The notes: generated by a model from the letters alone, not told the origin. A stretch of 64,000 nt of DNA from Acidobacterium sp. (GCA_002737365.1 NSIL01000011.1:1-64000); one strand, 5' to 3'. Shown: positions 11,123 to 19,861, counted from the stretch's first letter. A program made the numbers and translations.

Positions 11123-11590
11123 TCACGCAGGCACAGGCCGGCGGTGGCACGTGCCCGACTTTTCTGGTTGAGTTCCGGAAAGAAGCAATCCGGCTGGGCG
11201 AAGAGATGACGGGGGCACTCGAAACCGCCCAGGCTTTTCAAGGCGGTAGACCGAGATGCAGTCGTTGTCGGGATCGACCACCCAATACTCGCGTACGCCG
11301 ACGCGCTCGTAGAGGGTCCGTTTACGGCGCTTGTCCCTGGCCGACGAATCTGGCGAGAGAATTTCGATCACCAGCGCCGGGGCGCCACCCACATTCCTCT
11401 TGGTCAGAATCTCCCGCTGGTCGTTGGTCACCACCAGCAAATCGGGTGCAACGACATCGAAGAAGGTGAACACGCAGTCCAACGGCGCGTGGAATCACGA
11501 CGGCGACGGGATTCGGTTCGAGGAAATTGGCCAACGCGACAACCAGGCGGACCGATAGCTCCTGGTGCCTGATGTTCGGCAAGGCGGTGA
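11123..11590 (-). pseudogene. Frameshifted Uma2-family (DUF820) nuclease-like gene
   Basis: On the minus strand one frame gives PNIRHQELSVRLVVALANFL and VAVVI. After about 11491 the next frame gives APLDCVFTFFDVVAPDLLVV, then GGAPALVIEILSPDS and GVREYWVVDPD, the conserved PD-(D/E)XK-like core of Uma2 proteins. One extra base in a CC pair at about 11491 would explain the shift. The usual N-terminal 40-50 residues are also absent. The function of this very abundant family is not established. Confidence 0.7.
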
Positions 11591-11652
11591 GGGCACTTCG
11601 CGGTGGTAGATTTTGCAACCTGCGGCGGAAGCAGTGATAGCATTCGCGCTCG

Positions 11653-12747
11653 ATGCAATTTCGCGGCGACCTCCCCACTCCTGCCCTGCTGCTCGACCTC
11701 GACGCCTTTGAGTCGAACATCGCGACCATGGCGGCGCACCTGCGTGTGCGGGGCAAGGGCTTTCGTCCGCACGGCAAAACCCACAAGTGCCCGGAGGTTG
11801 CGCGGGCGCTCGTCGCCGCCGGTGCCATCGGCTGCTGCGCGGCTCGCCTGGCCGAGGCCGAGGTTTTTGCCGATCACGGCATTCCTGGGCTGTTGATCAC
11901 CACCGCCGTGATCGGCCGGGACAAGATCGCGCGAGCCGTGACCCTGGCCAAGCGCGCGCCCGACACCATTTTTTGCGTCGACGATGAAGCGAACGCGCGG
12001 GACCTGAACGCGGCGGCGCAGGCTGCGGGCGTCACGGTTCTGGTCGCGATCGACCTCTACTTCGGCCGCACCGGCATCTTGCCGGGTGCGCCCGCGCTGG
12101 CACTGGCGCGGGTGATTGCGACGCTCAAGAACCTGACGTTGATGGGCCTGCAGTCATACGATGGCGATGCCGCCCACACGACGCCATTCGACGCGCGCAA
12201 GCTGCGCACCGACGGCTCAATGGCACAAGCCATCGAGACCAAAGCCATGCTCGAACGCGACGGCATCGCGTGCCCGATGATCACCGGCGGCTCTACCGGC
12301 ACCTATCGCTTCGACTCGGAGAATCCGGGCATCACCGAATTGCAGCCCGGCAGCTTCGTGTTCATGGACCTCGACTACGGCCGCATCGGCGGAGCCGATG
12401 GTCCCGAGTACCGCGACTTCAAGAATGCGCTGACCGTGGTGACGACCGTGGTCTCGCGGCCCCCCGGATTCGCCATTGTCGACGGCGGCTACAAGGCCTT
12501 CTCGACTGACCGGCCCTTCACGCCGCGGCCGGTGGACCTGCCTGGCGTCACCTATGGGTGGGCCGGCGACGAGCACGGCCGGTTGAACCTGGCCGATTCA
12601 CCGCGGGAACTCAAGGTCGGCGACCGGCTCGAGTTCATCCCGCCGCACTGCGACCCCACCGTCAACTTGTACGACTCGATTTACGCACTGCGAGGCGATC
12701 GCGTCGAGGCCGTGTGGCCGATTGCGGCGCGCGGCAAGAGCCAGTAG
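11653..12747 (+). CDS. DSD1-family PLP-dependent aldolase/dehydratase (D-threonine aldolase-like)
   Basis: 364 aa. Alanine-racemase-fold PLP enzyme of the D-threonine aldolase / 3-hydroxy-D-aspartate aldolase / D-serine dehydratase group. The PLP lysine lies in FRPHGKTHKCPEVA. The C-terminal metal-binding His-Cys pair is seen in IPPHCDPTVN. Family motifs ITGGSTGT and PGSFVFMD are present. The family cleaves beta-hydroxy-D-amino acids to glycine plus an aldehyde (or glyoxylate), or dehydrates them. The next gene starts 19 nt downstream, so it heads an operon with a 2-hydroxyacid dehydrogenase and a carrier. Which substrate is used cannot be read from the sequence. Confidence 0.85.
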   Translation: MQFRGDLPTPALLLDLDAFESNIATMAAHLRVRGKGFRPHGKTHKCPEVARALVAAGAIGCCAARLAEAEVFADHGIPGLLITTAVIGRDKIARAVTLAKRAPDTIFCVDDEANARDLNAAAQAAGVTVLVAIDLYFGRTGILPGAPALALARVIATLKNLTLMGLQSYDGDAAHTTPFDARKLRTDGSMAQAIETKAMLERDGIACPMITGGSTGTYRFDSENPGITELQPGSFVFMDLDYGRIGGADGPEYRDFKNALTVVTTVVSRPPGFAIVDGGYKAFSTDRPFTPRPVDLPGVTYGWAGDEHGRLNLADSPRELKVGDRLEFIPPHCDPTVNLYDSIYALRGDRVEAVWPIAARGKSQ

Positions 12748-12766
12748 GGCCGCAGATTAGGCACAG

Positions 12767-15649
12767 ATGGGTGTTCTCCAAAGCGAACTCGAGGCGGCCA
12801 TCGACGGCGAGGTGCGGTTCGATCGCATCTCGCGGGCGCTCTATTCGACCGATGCCAGCGTCTATCAGATCGAACCGCTCGGCGTGGTCATTCCCCGCTC
12901 GGCGGAGGCCGTGGCGCAGGCGGTGCAAATCGCGGCCCGGCACGGCGTGCCGATCACACCGCGCGGCGGCGGCACCTCGCAGGCCGGCCAGTCCATTGGC
13001 GCGGGCCTGGTGCTTGATACCTCGAAGCACCTGAACAAGATCCTCGAGATCAACCCCGATGAGCAGTGGGCGCGCGTCCAACCGGGCGTCGTGCTCGACG
13101 ACCTGAACGCCGCACTGCGCCCATTCACCTTGCGCTTCGCCCCGGACGTGTCGTCGGCCAGCCGTGCCACCGTCGGCGGCATGATGGCGAACAACTCCAG
13201 CGGCGCGCGGTCGGTGCTCTACGGCAAGACGCTCGACCACGTTCGCGAGCAGCACGTCGTGCTGTCGGATGGGCAACTGGCGCACCTGCGGCCGCTCACG
13301 GCCGCGCAATTGGACGACGCGAGGCGCGGCGACAGCATCGAGGCCCGCGCCTATCGCGCGGTGCCGGAATTGGGACTGCGTCACGCGGCTGAGATCGACC
13401 GCCGCTTTCCGAAGATCCTGCGCCGGGTCGGCGGCTACAACCTTGACGAGTTCGTGACTCCTGGCGGCATGGTCGATCTCTCGCGCATCATGGTCGGCTC
13501 GGAAGGCACCCTCGGCTTCATCGTCGAGGCCAAGCTCGCCCTGGTGCCCCTGCCTGCCAGCAAGTCCGTGCTGACCATTGAATTCGACGAGCTGCTCGAT
13601 GCGCTCGGCGCGACGCCGCTGATCCTGAAGCACGGTCCGTCCGCAATCGAGGTGATGGATGACTTCATCCTGCGCCACGCCCAGGGCCACCCCGTGCTCG
13701 ATGCGCAGCGGCGCTCGATGGTCGATCGCGACGGTTCCGCTCTGCTGTGCGTTGAGTTCTATGGTGATCAGCCGGACGATCTGACCGGTCGGATGGACAC
13801 GGTGGAGCGCGACCTGAAGGGCGCCGGCATCTCGTGCCGCTGCCGCCAGGTCGTGGATACCGCCGCCCAGCAACGCATCTGGAGCTTCCGCGAAGCGGCA
13901 CTGGGCCTGTCAACGGCGATGAAGTCCGACGGCAAGGCGATCTCGTTCGTCGAAGACACGGCGGTCGCGCCCGAGAAGCTGCGCGACTACATCGCCCGCT
14001 TCGTGGGCATTGTCGAACGTCACGGCACTGTTGCCGGGGTCTACGCCCATGCCTCGGTCGGCTGCCTCCATGTGCGTCCGGTGGTGAACCTGAAGACGGC
14101 GCAGGGCGTGGCGACGTTCGAGGCCATTGCCAACGAGGTCGCTGACTTAGTGCTCGAGTTCGGCGGCGCGCTCTCGGGCGAACACGGCGATGGGCTGGTG
14201 CGCGGCGCCTTCAACGAGCGGATGTTCGGGTCTGAGTTGTACCAGGCCTTCCGCGACGTGAAGCGCACGTTCGATCCCAACGGCCTCTTTAACCCAGGCC
14301 GGATCGTCGACACGCCACCCATCACCTCGCACCTGCGGTTCGGGGCCGGCTATCAGACGCCAAGTCCGGCGACGTTCTTCGACTACGCCGAGCACGGTGG
14401 CTACGGACGCGCGGTGGAAATGTGCAGCGGTGTCGGCCTGTGCCGCAAGACACGCGAGGGAACGATGTGCCCGTCGTACATGGTGACGAAGGACGAATCG
14501 CACTCGACCCGCGGGCGAGCAAACGTGCTGCGTCTCGCGATGACAGGACAGCTGGGTGAAGCCGCCTTGTCAGACAAGGGCGTGCATGAAGTGCTCGACT
14601 TGTGCCTCGAGTGCCGCGCCTGCAAGACCGAGTGTCCCGTCGGTGTCGACGTCGCGAAGTTCAAAAGCGAGTTCCTGGCCGGCTACTGGGAGCGGCATGG
14701 CCTGTCGCCTGCCGCGCAGCTCTTCGGGCATGCGCGTTCGGCGGCGGAATGGGGCAGCCGACTCGCGCCGGTGTCGAACCTGATTGCCGGCAGCGCGCCG
14801 GCGAAGTGGCTTGCTGAAGCAGCGTTTGGCATCGATCGCCGCCGCCGGTTGCCGCAGTTCACCCGCCAGACGCTGCGGAAGCGGCTGGCCGGCCGCACAC
14901 CGGTCGGCGCCGAGCCCAAAGCCGTGCTGTTCGCTGACACGTTCACGGAATTCGAGGATCCGGAGATCGGCGTGGCGGCTATCGACGTGCTCGACGCCGC
15001 CGGCCTCGGCGGCGGTCTCGCGCCGAATGTCTGCTGCGGACGGCCGCTGATCTCACAAGGATTGCTGCGCGAGGCCCGCAAACAGGCCGCCGCGAATGTG
15101 CACGCGCTGTACGATCTCGCTGAGCGTGGCACGGCGATCATCTTCGTCGAGCCGAGCTGTCTATCGGCGGTCCGCGAAGACGCGCCCGGCTTGTTGCGCG
15201 GCGAAATGCAGCGCCGCGCCCGCGTCATTGCCGAGGCGTCGGTGTTGTTCGAGGAATATCTCGAGCGTGAGCTGCAGAGTGGACGCGCGCATCTCCGGCT
15301 CAAGGCCGGTCCTGACCGGGTGCAGTTGCATCCGCACTGCCATCAGCGTTCGATGGGACTGGCGGCGCCGGCCAAGGCCCTGCTGTCGCGGATTCCGGGA
15401 GCCCAGGTCACAGACCTCGAAGCCGGATGCTGCGGCATGGCGGGCTCGTTTGGCTACACCAGGAATCACTACGAAGTCTCGCAGGCGATCGGTGAACGCC
15501 GGCTGCTGCCGGCCGCGCGGGCGCTCGACGATCGATCCACACTGGTCGCCGGCGGGACGTCCTGCCGGCACCAGGTGGCGCACTTCACCGGGGTGCGCGC
15601 GACACACCCGGCCGTGCTGCTCAGTTCGTTGCTGGTCAGGCCCGGCTGA
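12767..15649 (+). CDS. FAD-binding and Fe-S 2-hydroxyacid dehydrogenase (GlcD/GlpC-type fusion)
   Basis: 960 aa. The N-terminal FAD-binding type 4 domain (about 1-260; ITPRGGGTSQAGQS) and FAD-oxidase C domain (about 260-520; GEHGDGLVRG) are fused to a ferredoxin domain with two clusters (CSGVGLCRKTREGTMCP and CLECRACKTECP). Then come CCG-type domains (LHPHCHQRSMG and EAGCCGMAGSFGY) that hold a further Fe-S centre. This arrangement is found in quinone-linked D-lactate, glycolate or D-2-hydroxyglutarate dehydrogenases at the inner membrane. It lies between an aldolase and a dicarboxylate-type carrier. The substrate is unassigned. Confidence 0.88.
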   Translation: MGVLQSELEAAIDGEVRFDRISRALYSTDASVYQIEPLGVVIPRSAEAVAQAVQIAARHGVPITPRGGGTSQAGQSIGAGLVLDTSKHLNKILEINPDEQWARVQPGVVLDDLNAALRPFTLRFAPDVSSASRATVGGMMANNSSGARSVLYGKTLDHVREQHVVLSDGQLAHLRPLTAAQLDDARRGDSIEARAYRAVPELGLRHAAEIDRRFPKILRRVGGYNLDEFVTPGGMVDLSRIMVGSEGTLGFIVEAKLALVPLPASKSVLTIEFDELLDALGATPLILKHGPSAIEVMDDFILRHAQGHPVLDAQRRSMVDRDGSALLCVEFYGDQPDDLTGRMDTVERDLKGAGISCRCRQVVDTAAQQRIWSFREAALGLSTAMKSDGKAISFVEDTAVAPEKLRDYIARFVGIVERHGTVAGVYAHASVGCLHVRPVVNLKTAQGVATFEAIANEVADLVLEFGGALSGEHGDGLVRGAFNERMFGSELYQAFRDVKRTFDPNGLFNPGRIVDTPPITSHLRFGAGYQTPSPATFFDYAEHGGYGRAVEMCSGVGLCRKTREGTMCPSYMVTKDESHSTRGRANVLRLAMTGQLGEAALSDKGVHEVLDLCLECRACKTECPVGVDVAKFKSEFLAGYWERHGLSPAAQLFGHARSAAEWGSRLAPVSNLIAGSAPAKWLAEAAFGIDRRRRLPQFTRQTLRKRLAGRTPVGAEPKAVLFADTFTEFEDPEIGVAAIDVLDAAGLGGGLAPNVCCGRPLISQGLLREARKQAAANVHALYDLAERGTAIIFVEPSCLSAVREDAPGLLRGEMQRRARVIAEASVLFEEYLERELQSGRAHLRLKAGPDRVQLHPHCHQRSMGLAAPAKALLSRIPGAQVTDLEAGCCGMAGSFGYTRNHYEVSQAIGERRLLPAARALDDRSTLVAGGTSCRHQVAHFTGVRATHPAVLLSSLLVRPG

Positions 15650-15658
15650 CGCCGGACA
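15637..15658. repeat. REP-like palindrome, diverged copy 3
   Basis: CAGGCCCGGCTGACGCCGGAC overlaps the last codons of the FAD/Fe-S dehydrogenase. The core CCGGC-TGAC-GCCGG matches the other two copies imperfectly. Its position suggests the element has been captured as the C-terminal coding end of that gene. Confidence 0.4.
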
Positions 15659-15679
15659 CTACAAGGATTAGGAGACCCG

Positions 15680-16951
15680 ATGAACCTCGCGTGGATTTCG
15701 CTCGTGGCGCTGCTCGTCGCGATCACGCTCAGCATGTTGACCCAGGTGAACGTGGGCGTCGTCTCGCTGGCCTTTGCCTGGATCGTCGGCGTGTATCTCG
15801 GCGGCATGAAGCTCGACGCGGTGATCGGGACGTTCCCGATCCAGCTGTTCCTGACCCTGGTTGGCGTGACCCTGCTCTTTGGGATGGCCGGCCTCAACGG
15901 CACGCTGGGCCGCCTCGCTTCGCGCGCGGTGCGGCTGTGCCGCGGTAACGCCGGCGTCATCCCGGTCATGTTCTTCCTGATCGCGCTGGCCCTGTCGAGC
16001 ATCGGACCGGGCAACATCGCGACGACGGCGATCCTGGCGCCGATGGCCATGGCCGTTGGCGCGCGGGCCGCGGTCTCGCCGTTTCTCATGGCCCTGATGG
16101 TCGGCAACGGCGCGCAAGCCGGTGCGCTGTCACCCTTCGCACCGACCGGCGCGATCGTCAACGACATCATGGGTCGCATCGGCCTCGGCGGGCACGAGAT
16201 GCAGACCTACGGCAACAACCTGTTCGCCCACCTCGTCGTCACGTTCGCTGCCTATTTTTTGTTTGGCGGGCTGAAGTTGTTCACCAGGAAGGCGGCGGAG
16301 CCACACCTGTTGCAGAGTGACCAGGCGGGCGCCCGGGCCGAAACGGAATTGGTCGCGACCGAACCCCTGGAGTGGGTTCACTGGCTCACCATCGGCATCC
16401 TGACGACGCTGGTCCTGGTCGTGGTGTTGTTCAAGATGCAGGTCGGCATGGCCGCCCTGACCGGCGCCGCGTTGCTCTCGCTCGCTGGGGCCGGCAACGA
16501 AAAGGACGCGATCAAGAAGATGCCGTGGGGCGTCGTGATCATGGTGTGCGGCGTCACGGTGCTGATTGGCGTGCTGGAGAAGACGCAAGGCATGTCGCTG
16601 TTCGCCGACCTGCTGGCCAAAATCTCAACGCCCGGGACGGTCACGCTGACGATTGCCTTCGTGACGGGCGTGGTCTCGGTCTACAGCAGCACCTCGGGTG
16701 TGGTGCTGCCGGCGTTCCTGCCGACGGTGCCGTCGCTGGCGCAGCAGCTAGGCGCCGATCCGCTCGCCATCGCCTCGGCGATGTATGTCGGCGGCCACCT
16801 CGTCGACCTGTCGCCGCTGTCGACGATTGGCGCGTTGTGCATTGCGGCGCTGCCGGCTGAAGCCGACGCCAAGAAGCTGTTCAACCAGTTGCTGGCGTGG
16901 GGCCTGTCGATGATGGTGGTAGGCGCGCTGATCTGCTGGGTGCTGTTCTGA
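15680..16951 (+). CDS. MatC-like / SLC13-type dicarboxylate or hydroxyacid permease
   Basis: 423 aa, about 10-12 hydrophobic segments, starting with a MatC N-terminal-like region (LAWISLVALLVAITLSML). Two re-entrant-like motifs are symmetrically placed: SSIGPGNIATTA near residue 110 and VYSSTSGVVLPAF near residue 340. These resemble the ion-transporter superfamily of Na+/dicarboxylate and malonate carriers. GGA precedes the ATG. It follows the FAD/Fe-S dehydrogenase by 30 nt and probably imports its substrate. Confidence 0.8.
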   Translation: MNLAWISLVALLVAITLSMLTQVNVGVVSLAFAWIVGVYLGGMKLDAVIGTFPIQLFLTLVGVTLLFGMAGLNGTLGRLASRAVRLCRGNAGVIPVMFFLIALALSSIGPGNIATTAILAPMAMAVGARAAVSPFLMALMVGNGAQAGALSPFAPTGAIVNDIMGRIGLGGHEMQTYGNNLFAHLVVTFAAYFLFGGLKLFTRKAAEPHLLQSDQAGARAETELVATEPLEWVHWLTIGILTTLVLVVVLFKMQVGMAALTGAALLSLAGAGNEKDAIKKMPWGVVIMVCGVTVLIGVLEKTQGMSLFADLLAKISTPGTVTLTIAFVTGVVSVYSSTSGVVLPAFLPTVPSLAQQLGADPLAIASAMYVGGHLVDLSPLSTIGALCIAALPAEADAKKLFNQLLAWGLSMMVVGALICWVLF

Positions 16952-16952
16952 G

Positions 16953-16975
16953 AAAAGTGAACCTGCTTCACTTTT
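16953..16975. terminator. Bidirectional hairpin terminator
   Basis: AAAAGTGAA-CCTGC-TTCACTTTT is a perfect 9-bp stem with A and T ends, directly after the permease stop and before the convergent crotonase stop. A second palindrome, TTACGGAATCCGTAA, follows at 16974-16988. It fits a rho-independent-like terminator for both strands, though the T tract is short. Confidence 0.65.
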
Positions 16976-16997
16976 ACGGAATCCGTAAGCCGATCGG

Positions 16998-17780
16998 TCA
17001 GACGCCCCAGAAACGGGGCTTGCGGCCCTCAAGGAAGGCGCTGACGCCTTCCTTGAAGTCCGTGCTGCCGTAACAGGCGCGCAGAATGTCGTCGGCCGAA
17101 CCCGCCGGTGGCCGGCGGTGATCGCGCAACCGGAGCAGCGTGGCCTTGGTCGCCATTATCGTGCTCGGTGCACGGGTCGACAGCTCGGCGGCGATCTTGA
17201 CCGTCTCGGCCTGCAGTTGATCGACCGGCAGCACCCGGGTGGCTAAGCCGCGCTGGTGAGCCTCGTCGGCATTCATCAGGCGGCCGCTCAGTAGCAGGTC
17301 CTTGGTGACGGCCACACCCAGCACGTCCACCATCCGCGCCAGGTTGGCAATCGACAGACAGTTGCCGAGGGTGCGCGCTACCGGCACGCCGAAGCGCGCG
17401 CGATCCGAGCAAATGCGGAAATCGCACGCCAGGGCGATGGCGCAGCCGCCGCCGACGGCGGCGCCATCCACTTCGGCGATCGTCGGGATGGCCATTTGTT
17501 CAATGCGATCGATCACCGCGTCGAGACGCCGCTCGTAGGCGACGCCGGCCTCGCCGTTGGCAAACTCGCGAAACTGGGAGATGTCGGTGCCGGCTGCGAA
17601 GGCGCCGCCCGCTCCGCGTATGATGAGCACACGCACGTCGCCGGCCGCTTCGGCCGCCTCGCACGCCGCGACCAGTGCGTCGTACATCTCCCACGTCAGC
17701 GCGTTGCGCGAATCGGGGCGATTGAACGTTACCACTCCGACGGATCCGTTGATGTCCCAGTCCAGATTGCTCGAAGGCAT
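16998..17780 (-). CDS. Crotonase-superfamily protein (enoyl-CoA hydratase/isomerase-like) lacking both catalytic glutamates
   Basis: 260 aa, the family length. The oxyanion-hole segments are clear: GAGGAFAAGTDISQF and AEVDGAAVGGGC. The two glutamates used by true enoyl-CoA hydratases are replaced: GGGCAIALACD has Ala where Glu144 of rat crotonase lies, and FGVPVARTLG has no Glu where QPE is usual. Simple water addition is therefore unlikely. Isomerase, racemase-like or other acyl-CoA chemistry is possible. The ATG at 17780 is the family-consistent start; the open frame upstream is antisense to the neighbour. Pairing with a CaiB-type transferase recalls carnitine-type CoA pathways. Confidence 0.82.
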   Translation of the reverse strand: MPSSNLDWDINGSVGVVTFNRPDSRNALTWEMYDALVAACEAAEAAGDVRVLIIRGAGGAFAAGTDISQFREFANGEAGVAYERRLDAVIDRIEQMAIPTIAEVDGAAVGGGCAIALACDFRICSDRARFGVPVARTLGNCLSIANLARMVDVLGVAVTKDLLLSGRLMNADEAHQRGLATRVLPVDQLQAETVKIAAELSTRAPSTIMATKATLLRLRDHRRPPAGSADDILRACYGSTDFKEGVSAFLEGRKPRFWGV

Positions 17781-18942
17781 AGTGGTTCTCGATACGACGC
17801 AGATCATGGCCGGCCCGTATTGCGCGATGTTACTGGCAGACATGGGTGCGCGGGTCATCAAAGTGGAGCCGCCGGCGGGTGACTCCACGCGCGTCATGGC
17901 TGGCAGCCAGGGCAGCGATAGCGCCGCGTTCAACGCCGTGAACCGCGGCAAGCTTGGCATTGTGCTCGATCTGACCAAGGACCAGGGCCGCCACGTATTC
18001 ACGCGGCTGGCGCGGGGCGCCGACATCCTGGTCGAGAACTACCGGCCCGGCGTGATGGCCAGGCTGGGCCTTGATTACGCCACGCTGTCGGTGCAGCACC
18101 CGCGGTTGATCTACGCCTCGATCTCGGGTCACGGCCAGACCGGACCGTGGGCGCAGAAGGGCGGCTTCGATCTGATCGCGCAGGGACTGTCGGGCATCAT
18201 GTCGGTGACGGGCACGCCCGGCGGGCCGCCGGTCAAAGCCGGCCTGCCGCTCACCGATCTCGGCGCCGGTCTCTTCGCGACCATTGGTGTCCTTGGCGCC
18301 TTGCATCACCGGACCCAGTCGGGCCGTGGTCAACATGTCGACACGTCACTGGTCGATGCCGGCCTCGCGTTGTCGGTCTGGGAGGTCACCGACTACGTCA
18401 CGACGGGAAACATCCCAGGGCCGATCGGGTCGGCACATCGACTGACCGCGCCGTACCAGGCGGTCCAGTGCGCGGACGGCCATCTCACCATCGGCGCCGC
18501 CAACGATCGCAACTTTGCCAAGCTGACGACCGTGCTCGGCCATCCGGAATGGGCCGCTGACCCGCGCTTTGTGACGAACCATCTGCGGGTGCAGCACCGG
18601 ACCGAACTCGCGGCCCTGATCGAGGAGATCACCGGCACCGCGCCCGTGGCCGCCTGGCTTGAACGCCTCGACGCCGCGGGCATCCCGTGCGGGCCAATTC
18701 TGAATTACGAACAGGCGCTGTCGACACCGCAGGCCATCGCGCGGGAGATGGTCGCCGAGGTCGACCATCCCATCCTGGGGCGCCTGAAGACGGTGGGTAC
18801 CCCAATCAAGATGTCGGAGACGCCGCTCAATCCAGGCCGCCGCGCGCCCATGCTGGGTGAGCACACCGACGAGGTGTTGGCCAATGCCGGCTACAGCGGC
18901 GATGAGATCGAACAACTGCGCTACGCCGGAGCGGCGCTCTAG
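17752..18942 (+). CDS. CaiB/BaiF (family III) CoA-transferase
   Basis: 396 aa from the ATG at 17752, the standard length. It moves CoA between carboxylic acids by a ping-pong route through an aspartyl-CoA intermediate. Features are LLEGIVVLDTTQIMAGPYC at the N-terminus, MGARVIKVEPP, ENYRPGVMARLGLDY, and the catalytic Asp in GLPLTDLGAG. A much longer open frame exists upstream but has no homology. The 5' end overlaps the divergent crotonase gene by 29 bp, so each gene's promoter must lie inside the other's coding region. Confidence 0.88.
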   Translation: MSQSRLLEGIVVLDTTQIMAGPYCAMLLADMGARVIKVEPPAGDSTRVMAGSQGSDSAAFNAVNRGKLGIVLDLTKDQGRHVFTRLARGADILVENYRPGVMARLGLDYATLSVQHPRLIYASISGHGQTGPWAQKGGFDLIAQGLSGIMSVTGTPGGPPVKAGLPLTDLGAGLFATIGVLGALHHRTQSGRGQHVDTSLVDAGLALSVWEVTDYVTTGNIPGPIGSAHRLTAPYQAVQCADGHLTIGAANDRNFAKLTTVLGHPEWAADPRFVTNHLRVQHRTELAALIEEITGTAPVAAWLERLDAAGIPCGPILNYEQALSTPQAIAREMVAEVDHPILGRLKTVGTPIKMSETPLNPGRRAPMLGEHTDEVLANAGYSGDEIEQLRYAGAAL

Positions 18943-19317
18943 CTAAGTCCAGATCACCGGCGCGCCGTAGGGCTCGATGGCGCGGTCGTGGGTTACGAGT
19001 GTGGCTTTTTCGACCAGCGCCTGTGCGACCAGAAGCCGATCAAACGGATCGGCATGGTGCGGTGGCAGGTCGAGCAGCCGTTCGGTGTGAGTCAGCGACA
19101 CGGGCAGCTCGGTGAACTGGTCGACGGCGACCAGGATTCGAAACTTCTCGTCGAGCCGCAACCGCCCTCGGGCGGCCTTAATTGAGGCCTCCCATCCCGA
19201 GACTGCACTCACCCACACGATGTCGGCGGTGGCAATCGCCTGCCGGGCCTCGCGTCCCAGCCGACGGTCGTCGGTCTGCCACCACAGCACGACGTGGGTG
19301 TCGAGGAGCAGCCTCAC
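18943..19317 (-). CDS. vapC: PIN-domain toxin, VapC family
   Basis: 124 aa. Predicted Mg2+-dependent ribonuclease toxin. The PIN acidic residues are visible: Asp in LLLDTHVVLWW, Glu in WEASIKAA, and the paired Asp in ADPFDRLLVAQA plus VTHDRAI. The GTG start overlaps the antitoxin stop (GTGA, 4 nt), typical of a toxin translated second. The stop codon directly abuts the stop of the convergent CoA-transferase. VapC toxins cut tRNA or rRNA; the target here is unknown. Confidence 0.9.
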   Translation of the reverse strand: MRLLLDTHVVLWWQTDDRRLGREARQAIATADIVWVSAVSGWEASIKAARGRLRLDEKFRILVAVDQFTELPVSLTHTERLLDLPPHHADPFDRLLVAQALVEKATLVTHDRAIEPYGAPVIWT

Positions 19318-19556
19318 TCGACGTCCCCGTTGAACGCCGCCTGCAGGTCGGGCGGCAGCGGCGCGTCAAAATCGTCGCTGATCCAGACCAGGCCCTTCGC
19401 CCGGCCCGGCTTGCGCCGCACCGTACCGCGAAACGCCACGAGCTTCGCCAGCGGCTTGCCGGCCTTGGCGATGATGATCTCGCTACCTGCCGCGGCCTCG
19501 TCCACCAACGCCGACAACTGCGTCTTCGCTTCGTAGAGATTGACCAGCTTCCCCAT
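19314..19556 (-). CDS. Type II antitoxin, Phd/YefM-like
   Basis: 80 aa from the ATG at 19556, preceded by GGAG. The N-terminal dimerisation/DNA-binding core reads GKLVNLYEAKTQLSALVDEA and then IIIAKAGKPLAKLVAF. The C-terminal tail (DFDAPLPPDLQAAF) is the common toxin-binding end of antitoxins paired with PIN toxins. A GTG 15 nt upstream would add ESLGM, which looks like the tail of the neighbouring SPFH relic rather than antitoxin sequence. The pair is probably autoregulated. Confidence 0.88.
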   Translation of the reverse strand: MGKLVNLYEAKTQLSALVDEAAAGSEIIIAKAGKPLAKLVAFRGTVRRKPGRAKGLVWISDDFDAPLPPDLQAAFNGDVE

Positions 19557-19690
19557 GCCCAACGACTCCACACGGCCGAGCTTGGCACCACCATCAATCC
19601 GCCGCGTTCCTTCAAGCCTTCGGAGAGCATGTTCATGGCCCGCAGTTGCAGTGCTACCGGGTTGGCCTTAGTCGCCACTCGTGCACCACG
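19557..19690 (-). pseudogene. C-terminal relic of an SPFH/band-7 protein
   Basis: The minus strand reads KANPVALQLRAMNML, then GLKERGGLMVVPSSAV, resembling the end of the SPFH domain of stomatin/prohibitin-like proteins. The frame then shifts (an extra GT in GCCGTGTGGAG) so that VESLGMG runs straight into the antitoxin start. No complete SPFH gene lies upstream. I see nothing recognisable in 19691-19861. Confidence 0.45.
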
Positions 19691-19861
19691 AGCAGCGAGG
19701 AGCCGCCGCTTTCAATTTTCAACAGCTACTGGGACATCTCCCGCCAATTGCTGGGGCTTCAGCAACAACTCAAAGGGGACTAATTCGAATCGAGCTATGC
19801 TCCTTAGTCGGCCAGGCCAATCACGACTTGAAACATTCCTTTCCACACGCAGCAGTTATCT

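Noticed and set aside
12662-13873. 403-codon open frame antisense to the aldolase end and the FAD dehydrogenase start
   Set aside because: Shadow frame made possible by GC-rich third positions; no homology recognised.
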